Assembly (NCBI GenBank): GCA_030323885.1
Contig: CM059193.1
Coordinates: forward strand, 96,983,937-97,047,936
Origin: Branchipolynoe longqiensis
Taxonomy: Eukaryota; Annelida; Polychaeta; Phyllodocida; Polynoidae
Direction: 5' to 3'
Length of the DNA: 64,000 nt
Of this stretch, positions 53,943 through 64,000 are shown in pieces. The translations under genes were made by a program, and so were the position numbers. The number at the start of each line of letters is the position of its first letter. The stretch's first letter is position 1. Below the pieces are notes generated by a model. It was not told the DNA's origin. It was given only the letters and a program-made list of their open reading frames with translations, and made no database searches.

Positions 53943-54075
53943 TGTAAAGAACGTCTTCACACCATGAGTACTGTAATGTAACTGTCTTTATTTAGAACGT
54001 TCTGTAGTGACATCACTCTGTGCCACACTGGGGGTGTTCGGATAACAACACAACTAGAAGACATAATACATTACA
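53943..54075 (-). repeat. LTR, right copy (5' LTR on the minus strand)
   Basis: Matches 51153-51286. On the minus strand it is followed by the TGGTGTCAGATG primer-site-like sequence at 53,942 downwards. Confidence 0.9.
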
Positions 54076-56143
54076 GGCGGTTCCTCCAGGTCGAAGAGGC
54101 GAGGGAGGCGACGTGGGGCCCATCGACGGCGGCGACCTTGGAGGCCCTGCAGCCTGTAATCAGAGGCCGGGGTTGTAGGGAAAGTCATCATGGCAGGGGT
54201 GGACGTGGGTGAGCCCGAGGCGGGTGACCTCGCCTTGGGCCAGTGTCCGGGGAGGTGGCCAATGCTGAGGGCTTCAGCGAGGATGAGGTCGGCCCCGGGC
54301 TTGTGGAGGATGGTGAGGGTGAAGCAGCCCTCGGCCGCCATCAGCCACAGTTCATGCGTGCAGGTCCCGAGGGTGGGGTCCCAGGCTCGCCCCGACTCAA
54401 GGGAGGCGGCGGAGGCCATGTTGTCGGTGTTTATGACGATGTTGGCCCCCACGACGTCGTCGGGGAGGAGGGCACAGAGGGCGCGGAGGGCCACAATGAG
54501 GTTCACCGCCTCCAGCTTGTAGATAGTCGGGAAGTGGGTGCGGAAGGCGGAGGAGTACCCTCAGGCATAGCAACGGGTCGGGGAGTAGGCCCCCCCAACG
54601 GTGAGGCAGGAGTTGAAACTTGATGACGATCTTCCGGATCCCAGGGTCGCAGAGGAGGTGGAGGCCGTTTGAGGCCCGTCTGTAGGCCGTGAACCACCTG
54701 AGATCCCGGAGGGCCTCCTCCCCGAGGGTGATGGAGGCAAAGCCGAAACAGCTACGCAGTGCCGCGAGCAGGCGGGCCATGAATTTCCTCGAAGGCAGGA
54801 CGCAGCTGCCGACATGGCTTAGGCGGCCAAAGATGCTCTGGAGCTCCCAGCGCCCGAGGGTCCGATGGGCGATCTGGGCCACGCAGTCCGCCACGAGTTT
54901 GTTGACTTAGTCGGGTGCGATGCAGATGGTCATCGCCTCACTGTCGATGGCGAAGCCCAGCCAGGTGAGGCGCACCACAGGAGGGTGGCACTTCCCCGAG
55001 GCGACCTCCAGGCCGAGGGCGCTGACAAGGGTGGTGAAGCCATCAAAGTCCTGGTGGGCCCTCAGGTAGGTGAGCTCGCACCCGACAAAGTCGTCCACGT
55101 ACACCAGGGCATGGAAGCCCTCGCGGCGGAGGACCCAGGCGATGGCGGAGGTGACCCGGGCACAGGCCGCCCCCGAGGAGTGGCATCCAAAGGGGAGGGC
55201 GAGGTCTACATACGTCGCCCCGGAGAGGGGGCCGGAGAGGGGGTCGGCGCTGAGCTGGCGGTAGACCCTGGAGATGTCCGCGGTCCAGGTGTAAGCCCCG
55301 GTGCCCTCCCGCAGGAGGCGGCGGCTGACGTTGGCGACACAAGGGAGCCTATAGGCATGGGGCTTGCCCAGGTACTCGCAGCGGGTGATGTTGACGGTGC
55401 CCCCGGGAGGGTAGGAAAAGTCAACGGGATCGGCCTTGGGGTGGGTCATCATGGGGGAGACCTGGGTCCAGGGAGTGAAGGGGGGCGAGGAAAGGGCCTG
55501 TGAGAGCGCCGTGGGCAAGCTCGATCGCGATGAAGTCCCGGAGGTGGACCTGGTGCTCCGGGGGCTCCCAGTGGTTGGTGTAGGTGGGGCTGGGAGGGGC
55601 GTTGGTGGGGTAATTGGCCGGAAATCCGAACTCCAGGAGGTCAACCAGGTCTTGGTCGTGGTAGTCCTGGAGGCGGCTGCGCCAGGCGGGGATGTGGAGG
55701 CCTGAGAGGAGGGGGATGCGGGCGGGCAAAGAATTAGGTAGGCCCTCAGTACGGGGGGCGTCGTAGACCCGAGAGAAGGTTATCGCTCCCAGGTGACGTC
55801 GGAGAGAATCGCTCCCATGTGGCGTCGGAGAGTATCGCTCCCAGGTGGCATCGGAGAGGTGTGGCCATATGGAGAGGAGGGTGGGGCGGTAGTCGTGGGG
55901 GGTGGGGCCACAAGATGGGGCAGTCGGGAGGGTAACCTGAAAATCAGGATTAACCAACGTCGGCGACGGGCTCACCCAAGTCACCGAGGGGGGGTGGGAG
56001 GGGCGGGGGGGCGGGGGCGGGGGGAGGTGATGGTGGTGGGGCGGGGCGGGAGGCGTGGTTACCGCCGGAGGGGGAGCGGTTGGGCAGGAGGTGGGGGGGG
56101 GGGGGTAGAGGCGCGGTGTGATTGTGGAAGAGGGAGTGGGCAA
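54076..56143 (-). pseudogene. Reverse transcriptase and RNase H of the GC-rich YR element
   Basis: The start, 56143-55421, is a proline/histidine-rich leader then WRSRLQDYHDQDLVDLLEFG, NHWEPPEHQVHLRDFI, HGALTGPF, typical of the RT N-terminus in Ngaro/DIRS. After a frame change near 55,440: FSYPPGGTVN, YTWTADISRVYRQL (motif A), YVDLALPFGCHSSGAACARV, and ALVYVDDFVG (catalytic YVDD). A stop at 54907 is followed by LGRWELQSIFGRLSHVGS. RNase H in another frame (54506-54076): VINTDNMASAASLESGRAWD, ILHKPGADLILAEALS. Three disablements at least. The reading frame runs into the LTR insertion at 54,075. Confidence 0.85.
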
Positions 56144-56179
56144 ACTCCTCAGCGGTGGTGTGGGCAGTGGTGAATGTAG

Positions 56180-56375
56180 GCGGTGTCACCGGGGACAGGG
56201 CCGCGGGGATGGCGGGTGCGGGGGTGGTAGCGGGGGTGGGGGGTGGGGGGTTGGGGGTGGGGGGTGGGGGGTGGGGGGTGGGGGTGGGGGTGGGGGGTGG
56301 GGGGGGGTGGGGGGTGGGGGGTGGGGGTGGGGGGGGGGGGGGTGGGGGGTGGGGGGTGGGGCCATGGGCGCTGGG
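56180..56375 (-). repeat. G-rich (GGGGGTG)n low-complexity tract
   Basis: Runs of G4-G10 separated by T over almost 200 bases, with many possible G-quadruplex tracts on the plus strand. It encodes Pro/His repeats on the minus strand in the leader of the RT ORF. Frames across it on the plus strand are artefacts. Confidence 0.9.
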
Positions 56376-57079
56376 GACGGAGCGGGGCGAGCGGACGGGG
56401 TGGGTGCCAGGGGCTGCGGGTCAGGCCGCCGGCAAGGAAGGGAGGCGGTGGAGATGTGAGGGGTGTGGACGAGGGTGTGACGTAACCGTTCACCGCCTGC
56501 AGGGCAGGGCGGGAGGAAGAGGGGAGGGCGGTTGGTGCCGTCTCCTAGGGGTTACGTGACTCCGGGATGTGGTCGGGGGAGCGGCCACCGCCCCTGGGGG
56601 CGGCTTCCGGGGTCCTTGGTGGGACTTCTGGTGCTCGGCGGGAGATGTCGGGGGTGATTGCTGTGGTGGGTTAGCGTCAGAAGTGACGTCATCACAGGAG
56701 AGGCGGTTGTGGCGGCGGCGTGTGGTCGGGAGATGTGAGGGGGGCTCCCGGGCGGCCGCGGGGCCTCCCAGGGGGCCACAGCAGTGAGGGGCCGGTGAGG
56801 GCCCCCGGCCGGGGGCGTAGGGCGGCCCGGGGGTAGGGGGGGGCTCCCCTGAGCGTGTTCCGCCCGGCCCGGGGAGGCGTGTCGCCGCCGCCGGACTAAA
56901 AATCCGGCGAGGTGATCACCGGGGCGGCAGATGCACGCTCCCAGGCCCGCTTTCTGAAGCAGACCGGCTCACTGTGGACGGTTAAGAATGCGTCGCACGT
57001 TGGCACAGCATGCATGGCGCCTTCAGGAGCCCTGCTCATCATGCGCCTCACCAGCGGGGGCCAGGCCGCATGAGGTGGG
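56376..57079 (-). other. GC-rich region between gag-like and RT ORFs
   Basis: Probably the C-terminal part of gag and the low-complexity start of ORF2. No reliable domain in any frame. Confidence 0.4.
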
Positions 57080-58413
57080 GTCACGGTTCCATGCTGGGCA
57101 GGGAACACCGCAGGCCTCGCGGGTGTAGGGGGGTGCGGGGGTCGGCCTGGGAGGAGCGGGGCTGGGTGGCGGCGGGGCGGGCGGAGGCGGCGGAGCGGTG
57201 TGTTGAGGCTCGGGAGGTGGCGGGGGCAGTCGCGGGGGCGGTAATGACGTCCAGCCACACCACGTTGATAGCAATGGGATCACGCCAGCCATCCGAGGCC
57301 TCCGTCGGCGATCCAGGCGAACACAGTTTCGGAATACCTCCGGATGGTAGGCCAAGGATGGGTGACACAATCGCGCTGCACTGTGAGGTTGTGGTGGAGT
57401 AGGCCTTGCAATGAGTCCGAGGGGAAGGCGGAATGCGACTCGAGCATCCGGAGGGTGAGGTTGAATTCCTCCATGGTGGCCTCTCCCCTCTTCACCACCT
57501 TACCGTCGGGCCCCCTCTCGATGAGGTCGTGGGGGAAGATCTATCCTGAGGGAGTACCTTTTCGCCGTTCTGTATTCTGCGCCTCAGCAAATTCGAGGAT
57601 CTCCCAGGCCGCTTCGGCGGCGGAGGTGGGGGTATGATCTGGGGCGGCTTGGAGGGCTGCGGGAAGGCGGGTCGCAGAGGCGGCCTGCTGGGTTGCGTAG
57701 GCACCTTGTCGGGTGTATCGTCTGTAGAGGGGGTGATTGTCCGGGTGGGCCGCAGGCAGCGCGGGGAGGTGGCAGTGTGTTGCGGGGGCGGTAGCCCCGG
57801 AGCCCAGGGCGAGGTCTTGCACTATGTCGGCAAGTTGCTCCAAGGCCGATGGGGATGTGGGGGCTGGTGCTGGAGGTGACCCGACAGCCATCGCCTCGAC
57901 CAGGGCGGTGAGGCGTTCCAGGGCGAGGGCGTTGCCTTCCATTCTACCGTCCACGGCGGAAGCCCAGGAGGTGGCCTCGGACTGGAGGCTGGATGCAGAT
58001 GAGGTCACGTGGGGCGGCGTCAGCGGCGGGGCTGCCTGCTCCTTGGTGCGATCCGTGGCGGCCGGCGGGGCGGCCTCGTCCTCGTGGGAGTGAAGGCATA
58101 TGTAGGCCGGCGACTCGGGAGGGGTGAGAGGAGCGGGGCTGGGTGGCGGAGGCGGCGGAGCGGTGTGTTGAGGCTCGGGAGGTGGCGGGGGCAGTCGCAG
58201 GGGCGGTAATGACGTCCAGCCACACCACGTTGATGGCAATGGGATCGCGCCACCCATCCGAGGCCTCCCGTCGGAGATCCAGGCGAACACAGTTTCGGAA
58301 TACCTCCGGATGGTAGGCCAAGGATGGGTGACACAATTGTGCTGCACTGTGAGGTTGTGGTGGAGTAGGCCTTGCAATGAGTCCGAGGGGAAGGCGGGAT
58401 GCGACTCGAGCAT
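57080..58413 (-). pseudogene. Gag-like ORF of the GC-rich YR element, with internal duplication
   Basis: 58413-57541 is 290 codons: RRYSETVFAWISDG, Pro-rich linkers, a helical part (ALERLTALVEAMA, LEQLADIVQDLALG) and AAWEILEFAEAQNTERR. After a stop, other frames continue with MEEFNLTLRMLESHSAFPSD and LLHHNLTVQRDCVTHPWPTI, then DPIAINVVWLDVI. The block LTVQ.(D/N)CVTHPWPTIRRYSE occurs twice because 57,150-57,460 and 58,130-58,430 are direct copies. Similar to Ngaro/DIRS Gag in place and composition only. The true start is unclear. Confidence 0.5.
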
Positions 58414-58430
58414 CCGGAGGGTGAGGATAA
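58130..58430 (-). repeat. ~300-bp direct duplication inside the gag-like gene (partner 57150-57460)
   Basis: GCGGTGTGTTGAGGCTCGGG, GGTAATGACGTCCAGCCACA, CAGTTTCGGAATACCTCCGG and GTAGGCCTTGCAATGAGTCC occur in the same order in both copies, at roughly 95% similarity by eye. Homology of the right copy ends at about 58,430, near the edge of the GC-rich element. Confidence 0.85.
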
Positions 58431-58533
58431 TGATAAGCTACAACCCTTTCTCCAATAAAGATAGTAATAAGAAACTTGCTAAATCTAGATCTTAATAACC
58501 AAGCTCATTTTGGTGTAACATGGCATGCATGGT

Positions 58534-58553
58534 GCGGCATGCAATGTGCTAAT
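58534..58553 (+). repeat. 20-bp target site duplication, left
   Basis: GCGGCATGCAATGTGCTAAT, repeated at 60706-60725. Confidence 0.9.
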
Positions 58554-60696
58554 CATCTCACTACAGGAATATATCATGCAATGAAACAGCAGAACAAAAT
58601 TAAAAACAACATTCAAATGGATATGAACATCTTAAAAGATGCAAAATACCAAACTAAGTATAATGTCTCTGTTCATGACAAATTCAGTGTACTGATGAAT
58701 GAAGAAACTCCTCAGAGAGAGTATAACAACATTGAAATGGAATGGGAAGCTCTCAGAGAAAGCATGGTCAAGTCAGCAGAGGAGGTGTTACCAAATAAAA
58801 AACGAGAGACAAAGCAATCATGGATGACGCAAACCATACTAGAAAAGATGGCAGAAAGGAAGAAAGTGAAAACCACTGATCCACTTAAATACAAACACCT
58901 GAAGAATGAAATAGAAGATGAATGTAAAAAAGCTAAAGATGAATGGTGGAATAAGAAGTGTGAAGTAGTGGAACAACTTGCTTCTCAACATCGTTCAAGA
59001 GAGATGCACAAGAAAGTGAAAGAGATTGCAGGTCAAGGATACAGACAGAGAAGCAGTAAATGTATCAAGAACAAAGACAGCAAAATGCTCTTTGAAGAAG
59101 ATGAAATAAGGTCCAGATGGGAAGAATATGTAAACAACCTATATAATGATGACAGAGGGAACCCACCCACAATTGAGAAAGAAGATGGGAATATTATATT
59201 AGTTTCAGAGGTTGAGAAGGCTAGCAGTGATCTAAAGTCAGGTAAGGCTCGCGGAAGTGACCAGATAACATCAGAAATGATAAAAAGGACTAGATGAAGT
59301 TGGGATTTAAATCATTCATAAGCTAGTATCTGACATCTATGACACTGGATTTATACCATTGAATATGAATGAATCCATATTTGTACAACTCCCAAAGAAG
59401 CTAAAACCAATATTGTGAACTGAGTACAGAACACTCAGCCTGATGAGTCACATGTTGAAGATGATCCTGAAAATAATTTTACTGAGAAACAGACAGAAAA
59501 TTGAAGAACAAATCAGTAACGTACAAAGTGGGTTTATATCTGGAAGAGGTACACCTGAAGGGCTTTTCAATATGAGAATGATTTGTGAACGTTATTGTGA
59601 AATGAACCAGTATGTTTATGCCTGCTTTATTGACTATGAGAAGGCCTTCGACCGAGTCAATCATGAAATGTTAATCAAATGTTTACAAGATATTGGTGTC
59701 AATGGCAAAGACATTAAACTAATTGTGAACTTATACTGGACACAACATGCATTTATAAAAATGGAGCAGGGCCTATCGGATGAAGTTATGATTAAACGAG
59801 GAGTTCGACAGGGGTGTGTATTGTCACCATGTCTATTTAACCTGTACACAGAGATGATTTTCAGACACATTGAAGATTGCAAGGGAGTGACAATAGGTGG
59901 CATGAACATCAACAATCTTAGATATGCCGATGATAGTGTAATACTAGCAGACAGTGAGAAAAACCTACAAGATATAGTGAATAGAATCAATAAAGCTGGA
60001 ATACTATTCAACATGAAGATGAATGCCAGGAAGACCAAAACAATGGTTATAAGTAAAAAGACAGATAAACCAAATGTCAATATAACCATAGATCAATATA
60101 ACCATAGATCTCAATTCATATATCTCGGACAAAAGATTACAAATGATGGGAGATGTGAGGAAGAAATTAAAAGAAGGATAACAATAGCCCTAACAACATT
60201 CTCCAAAATTTATAGAGTGTTAACATCAAGTAAGATATTAATACAAACAAGGAAGCGTATTCTTCAGTGTTATGTGTGGTCTACTCTAATGTATGGGGCT
60301 GAGACATGGACAATCTCTAAGAAAATGTACAAACGTTTAGCAGCATTTGAAATGTGGACTTATCGAAGGATGATGAAAATATCATGGACAAAGAAGATCA
60401 CCAACAAAGAAGTTCTCAGAAAAATTAAAAATAAGAAAACCTTGTTTGCCACTATACAGACAAAGAAACTTATTTATTTTGGCCACATCATTTGTCAGAG
60501 TTCAATATACCATACATTGTTGGAAGGGAAGGTGAATGGCAGAAGAGGGAGAGGGAGACCAAGAACATCATGGTTTACAAATATTTCACAGTGGACAGGC
60601 TTGAATTATTTACAGTCTATCTATCAAAACAGCACACCATCAGTACAAGTGGAGAACCATTGCATCCAACCCTCAACTAGAGGACGGAACTATTGA
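58554..60696 (+). pseudogene. RTE reverse transcriptase, frameshifted copy
   Basis: The first part, to 59297, is the Lys/Glu-rich linker upstream of RT: NNIQMDMNILKDAKYQTKYN, EMEWEALRESMVKSAEEVLP, SRWEEYVNNLYNDDRGNP, SGKARGSDQITSEMIK. A frameshift and a stop follow at 59,285-59,420. The main RT frame is 59443-60696: FIDYEKAFDRVNHEMLIKCL, RGVRQGCVLSPCLFNLYTE, YADD at 59923-59934, LMYGAETWTISKK, RGRGRPRTSW. A small internal duplication near 60,090 (CAATATAACCATAGAT twice) alters the protein after NITID. Very similar to the 38.2-39.7 kb copy. Confidence 0.9.
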
Positions 60697-60705
60697 TTGA
60701 TTGGG
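58554..60705 (+). mobile_element. RTE-type LINE, 5'-truncated, plus strand
   Basis: A 2,152-bp insertion between 20-bp direct repeats, ending in a TTGATTGATTGG tail like the minus-strand copy at 38,195. It carries the linker and RT regions but not the endonuclease. The target itself is a ~60-bp near-tandem repeat: AATAACCAAGCTCATTTTG before the element and AATAACCTAGCTCATTATG after it. Confidence 0.92.
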
Positions 60706-60725
60706 GCGGCATGCAATGTGCTAAT
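60706..60725 (+). repeat. 20-bp target site duplication, right
   Basis: Exact copy of 58534-58553. Confidence 0.9.
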
Positions 60726-61660
60726 AACCTAGCTCATTATGTGCAGCAAAATAGGCATGCTATATGTTCAGGTTGGAGAGCTTACTCCGTTCTAGCTATG
60801 CTCGCTATACTACTTCCTTTGACCCCCGGTTCCATTACCAACGTCAAATTTTATATAAGAATAGTGTAGGGTTTGACATATATGGTTGTGGCTCAATGAG
60901 TTATTGGTGGTTTTCCTAATGGAATATATCATGACAAAGCAACAACATATTCCAAGATCCTTAAATATTGTTAAAACATTTAGTTAGGGAATCAATGTGT
61001 CCTACATCCCTGAATATCGACTCACATTTGGCTGTTTTGGTCACTGCTTAAGGACAGTGTAGGGATGGCCTAATCCCAAACAATCACAGTCACAATAGGG
61101 GTACGTCCACATGGCGATGGGGGTATGTGTTGGTCCACTGCACACTATGTGTATGTAACTAGCCCCATGCCGCCCCCCAACACTCCCCCACCCACTTCTG
61201 TTTTACCTACTGCATATACAGTGGCTGGCCTGCTGAGGGTAGTCCATGTGTTGGTGGGGGGGGGTCTCAGTGAGTGGACCATGTCATCGAGGATCACCTT
61301 CAGCCTAGAGTGCGTGGTAAAGTGGGGTGGTAGGTGGAAGTGAGGGTGCAGTGTGTGTGTGAGGAGGGGGGTGAGTGAAAGGGGGGATAGTGGATATGTG
61401 GTAGATATCTGCCTCAGTGAGGGGCATACATAATGATGTTATTTTATTTTTGTTTTTACCATTCCATTAACGGATAAATGTGTTTTCACCTCCGGGCAGC
61501 AAATCTGTTTAATTTTATTATAGTAATAATTGTTTTCTTGTTTGTGGGTTGTAACTGTTTGTAGATTGCAAAATAAAAGTGTGTAGTACATATAATGTCC
61601 ATATATTGTGTAATATTTACTACTTACGCATGTATAATATATTAGACATCCATATATGCG
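60726..61660. other. Unassigned sequence
   Basis: GT/GGGG-rich patches at 61,240-61,400. No coding frame or repeat recognised. Confidence 0.4.
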
Positions 61661-61725
61661 GAATATATATATATATATATATATAATACACATATATATA
61701 TATATATATATACATATATTTATTC
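61661..61725. repeat. (TA)n microsatellite
   Basis: Two TATATATATATA blocks around ATAATACACA. Confidence 0.85.
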
Positions 61726-63034
61726 AGAATCAAGGGCATACTCACCACTGAGACAATTATGTTCAACACATGAGCAGATCAGGGAGACATGTATAGTTAA
61801 AAGAATGAGCAATAATTAAAAAACATTAGCTCCAAGAAGAATTAGTAAATTATATAGATATATTGGGATGGTGGAGTGGTTCCTTTATTGCCAGAGTTAA
61901 TCATGGATGATTGCTCCCACCCCCACCTACTTCCAGCCCCTCTCACCTCTAGACACACCTCTACTGACGATTGAGACTGGATTAGCACATAGGCTTGTGA
62001 GCCCATCTGCCAGTTTGTAGGCATCTCTAGATGTGTAGCTAAAATATGTGCATATGGGGCTTAGTGTGGCAATGAGGTTTGTCTGGTCATTAATAGCAAT
62101 ATCTACAACTGAGTGACCTGACTACTCATGGTAGATATCAAGTTGGAGCATTTTGCATGCAACACCTGCTCATACAATTACCTATCTACATAATAGTGAT
62201 GCACATATTATAATGATATATGTTTATATTTATATATGAAAAAATCAACTACAACCACTAGCTCTAAGTTTAACATTTCATATATAACATTCTCATTGAT
62301 TACATATTATCTGGTTATATATATTACTACATATATAGCATGTGCATCTATAGAGCTTAGCACTGTTTGGGGCAGGTACAGTGTATGTCTGGCTTACTGA
62401 GTTGTTTGCTGACCTCTATTTCCTGCCTTGCTTATCAGTCAATCAATACAAATTGACCACCACCCCATCCAGTTCACCTATCAATCAGTATGTTCAACAT
62501 CACCTGCTCCCTTTTACAATTATGTGGCCATCTTTTTCCGATTATCTAATGCCGAGTGTCAATACATTATTTCATCAAAACACTCTCCAGGTATTGTACG
62601 TAGGACTATATATATATAATCATATAAATCTACAAACCTACATGATATGAACAAAAAGGTTCAGGTATTACTCATATTCAGGGATATGATTAGTATTTCA
62701 GCAGTGACATATTCAAATTGTTGATTTAACCAGTATTTTCTCTATTGTTAATCAGCTATATAAGTGGATGAGAAATTCTTGACTAACTTGATGTCCCAGC
62801 ATGTTGCATTGAAATGCTTGGTTATGTTTTGTTGTTTTGGGGAATTTTCAGTCGCATTGGTGCGCTGATGGCGGCAAATCTGCAGCACTGAATGGGCACT
62901 GCTGAAAGCAGTCCCATGAGGTCTGGAGTTGGCTTCCGATGGGGAGTGATCAGAGGAATTTGGGGGGTAGGGGCGAGGGGGAGGAAGGAAAAAGGCAGCT
63001 GAAGAGCCCAACCACAGTCCTCTGAGAGGGCCGG
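61726..63034. other. Unassigned AT-rich sequence
   Basis: No gene, TIR or SINE signal recognised. TA-rich runs at 62,200-62,350 and 62,605-62,620. Confidence 0.4.
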
Positions 63035-63345
63035 GAGAGGCTGGGTGGTTGGTGTAGTTGTACGCCCCAGTAAGACCCTAGGCCATACCAGGACGTGCAC
63101 TGACTTGTGACAGCGCCTACTCATGGCGACTTTATAGTGCTGCCCCACTGGGAAATCAGGCCGCCGGCACCATGACCTGATGTCCCACACAGTCACATTA
63201 TCCTGACACCATGCGCCCAGTCCCTGTCCTGATCTCATAACGCCAAGCGCCCAGCAGCAACAGGTACCTATTTTATAAGTCATTGGTTTGACACGACCAG
63301 GATCCAAACTTCAGTCCCTCCACATTCACCGGTATGCACAGTAAG
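63035..63345 (-). mobile_element. tRNA-derived SINE, second copy
   Basis: On the minus strand GGCCTGATTTCCCAGTGGGG with CAGCACTATAAAGTCGCCAT and GTCAGGATAATGTGACTG match the SINE at 46.42-46.75 kb over about 200 bases. The head (GTTTGGATCCTGGTCGTGTC) has a degenerate B-box. The tail differs (ACTACACCAACCACCC instead of AACAAC repeats). Older than the first copy. Confidence 0.75.
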
Positions 63346-63428
63346 TCCGGCCAAGGCCAGAGGAAGAAGTGAAGAGGATGGGATTGGTTAGGCAGTGGGT
63401 GGGGTTACCTGTTTGTTGCCAGTGAAAA
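63346..63428. other. Short unassigned linker
   Basis: Nothing recognised. Confidence 0.3.
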
Positions 63429-64000
63429 TTAGTGGTTAGTTGGTAGTGGTGTCGAGTCAGTTATGGCGATGAGGTGGGGCCTGCCAGTCCTCGATGTCAT
63501 GGTCTGGGTGACCAACAGTGTTGATGATGTCTGCGCTCTGGCGGTAGATGCGAGCAAGTGCGTTCTAGGATGACTCAGAAATTCTGGAGAGGATAGCCAG
63601 AGCGGCCCTATTGTCACTGAGTTGGCAGTCAGCGTCCTCCATGAAGTCACTGATGGCACATCTGTCGATGGCGCCACATGAGGCGGGTATGTGGGCCACA
63701 TTGAAGATCTTAGTGCCGCAGGGGCAGCGCTGGAGGTTGGGGACATCAATCCAATGGCGATAGCCACTCCTGAAGTGGTTGGCGGCGACTTGGGTAGAAG
63801 CAGGAAGGCTGACTGGATGGGGGATGTTAGTTCTGACCAGGGTGTACCAGAGCCAGCTTATTGAATAAGGGTTCCATACTTGTTCCTTATGAGTGGCTCG
63901 TTCCCAGAGTTTGGTGGTTGCTCGAGAAGCACTGGTGGTCAGTTTGGTGATGGATGGAAGGATGGCTGTCTCCACGTCTGCTCGGTTGGCACCAGCTAGA
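63429..64000 (-). pseudogene. Non-LTR retrotransposon C-terminal fragment
   Basis: In the frame 63975-63565: SGYRHWIDVPNLQRCPCGTK and IFNVAHIPASC. This is a C-X-C..H..C zinc-ribbon-like end as found after RT/RNase H in several LINE clades (LR.GH......CP.CG....VEH...C). It continues to the window edge upstream. The frame downstream of SRISES is broken. Clade not assignable. Confidence 0.5.

Larger units (their letters stand above)
51153..54075 (-). mobile_element. Non-autonomous LTR retrotransposon, 2.9 kb
   Basis: Terminal direct repeats of about 133 bp (51153-51286 and 53943-54075) start TGTAAAGAACG and end CATTACA. GGCGG at 51148-51152 and 54076-54080 is a 5-bp target duplication. On the minus strand the bases after the upstream LTR read TGGTGTCAGATGTGGAGG, a primer-binding-site-like start. 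GAAAGGGAGA precedes the downstream LTR as a polypurine tract, so transcription runs on the minus strand. No gag or pol frame exists, as in TRIM/LARD-type elements. The interior is AT-rich with tandem repeats. Confidence 0.85.
50181..58440 (-). mobile_element. GC-rich YR retroelement (Ngaro/DIRS-like), minus strand
   Basis: On the minus strand: gag-like ORF (58413-57080), RT and RNase H (56143-54076), tyrosine recombinase (51152-50282). Recombinase rather than DDE integrase, with the RT-RNase H of this type, places it among YR retroelements. It is strikingly GC-rich compared with the AT-rich surroundings. It is split by a 2.9-kb LTR element and damaged by frameshifts, a poly-G tract and internal duplication. 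Confidence 0.8.

Noticed and set aside
54190..55503. Plus-strand frames of 110-212 codons
   Set aside because: Shadows of the minus-strand RT and RNase H genes.

Overview
This is a metazoan nuclear window, almost certainly from a marine invertebrate. It holds canonical Ty3 (Gypsy) LTR, DIRS/Ngaro-type tyrosine-recombinase (YR), RTE and CR1/L2/Jockey-like LINE, tRNA-derived SINE and TIR/MITE elements, (TATACA)n/(TA)n microsatellites, and no bacterial-style gene organisation. The SINE family (central GTTTCCCAGTGAGACAGCACTATAAAG-like block, AACAACAACAAACAAAC tail) recalls the conserved-domain SINEs of molluscs and other lophotrochozoans, so a mollusc-like host is a weak guess. Nearly everything recognisable is transposon-derived. 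The only candidate for a host gene is a short signal-peptide first exon with an upstream promoter near 14.8-15.1 kb.

Layout. 1-1.48 kb: 3' end of a YR element with duplicated 3'UTR-like tails, a 236-bp MITE and microsatellites. 1.479-14.308 kb: a 12.8-kb Ty3/Gypsy element with ~97% similar LTRs, AGAG target duplication, intact gag, a textbook GGGAAAC frameshift site, pol broken by one stop, and a 5.8-kb ORF-poor 3' region. 14.3-16.5 kb: flanking repeat, candidate host exon, a Tc1/pogo-like MITE. 16.5-21.6 kb: decayed DIRS element with terminal inverted repeats. 21.7-27.5 kb: two inverted copies of an unidentified repeat enclosing a deletion derivative of a YR element, a LINE tail and a YR gag-like ORF. 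27.6-35.5 kb: second DIRS element, split by a 2.2-kb insertion of another YR element and followed by a PIF/Harbinger-like MITE. 35.5-40.96 kb: LINE copy 1 (split by an 818-bp TIR element), then a diverged relative of the Gypsy 3' region split by an RTE LINE. 41-46.8 kb: two further YR-element gag loci, an LTR-like insertion and a SINE. 47.7-49.9 kb: LINE copy 2. 50.1-58.45 kb: a GC-rich YR retroelement on the minus strand, split by a 2.9-kb non-autonomous LTR element. 58.55-60.7 kb: RTE LINE with a 20-bp target duplication. 60.7-64 kb: mostly unassigned sequence, one SINE and a LINE tail.

How it fits together. The window is a nest of insertions, and several can be proven internally because an uninterrupted paralogue of the target lies elsewhere in the same window (Gypsy target at 22.9 kb, Harbinger-like MITE target at 21.65 kb, TIR-element target at 47.89 kb, LTR-like insertion target at 23.67 kb). 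The most intact coding units are Gypsy gag, the RTE reverse transcriptases and two YR-element gag-like ORFs. All large YR recombinase and DIRS genes carry frameshifts, stops or lost catalytic residues.
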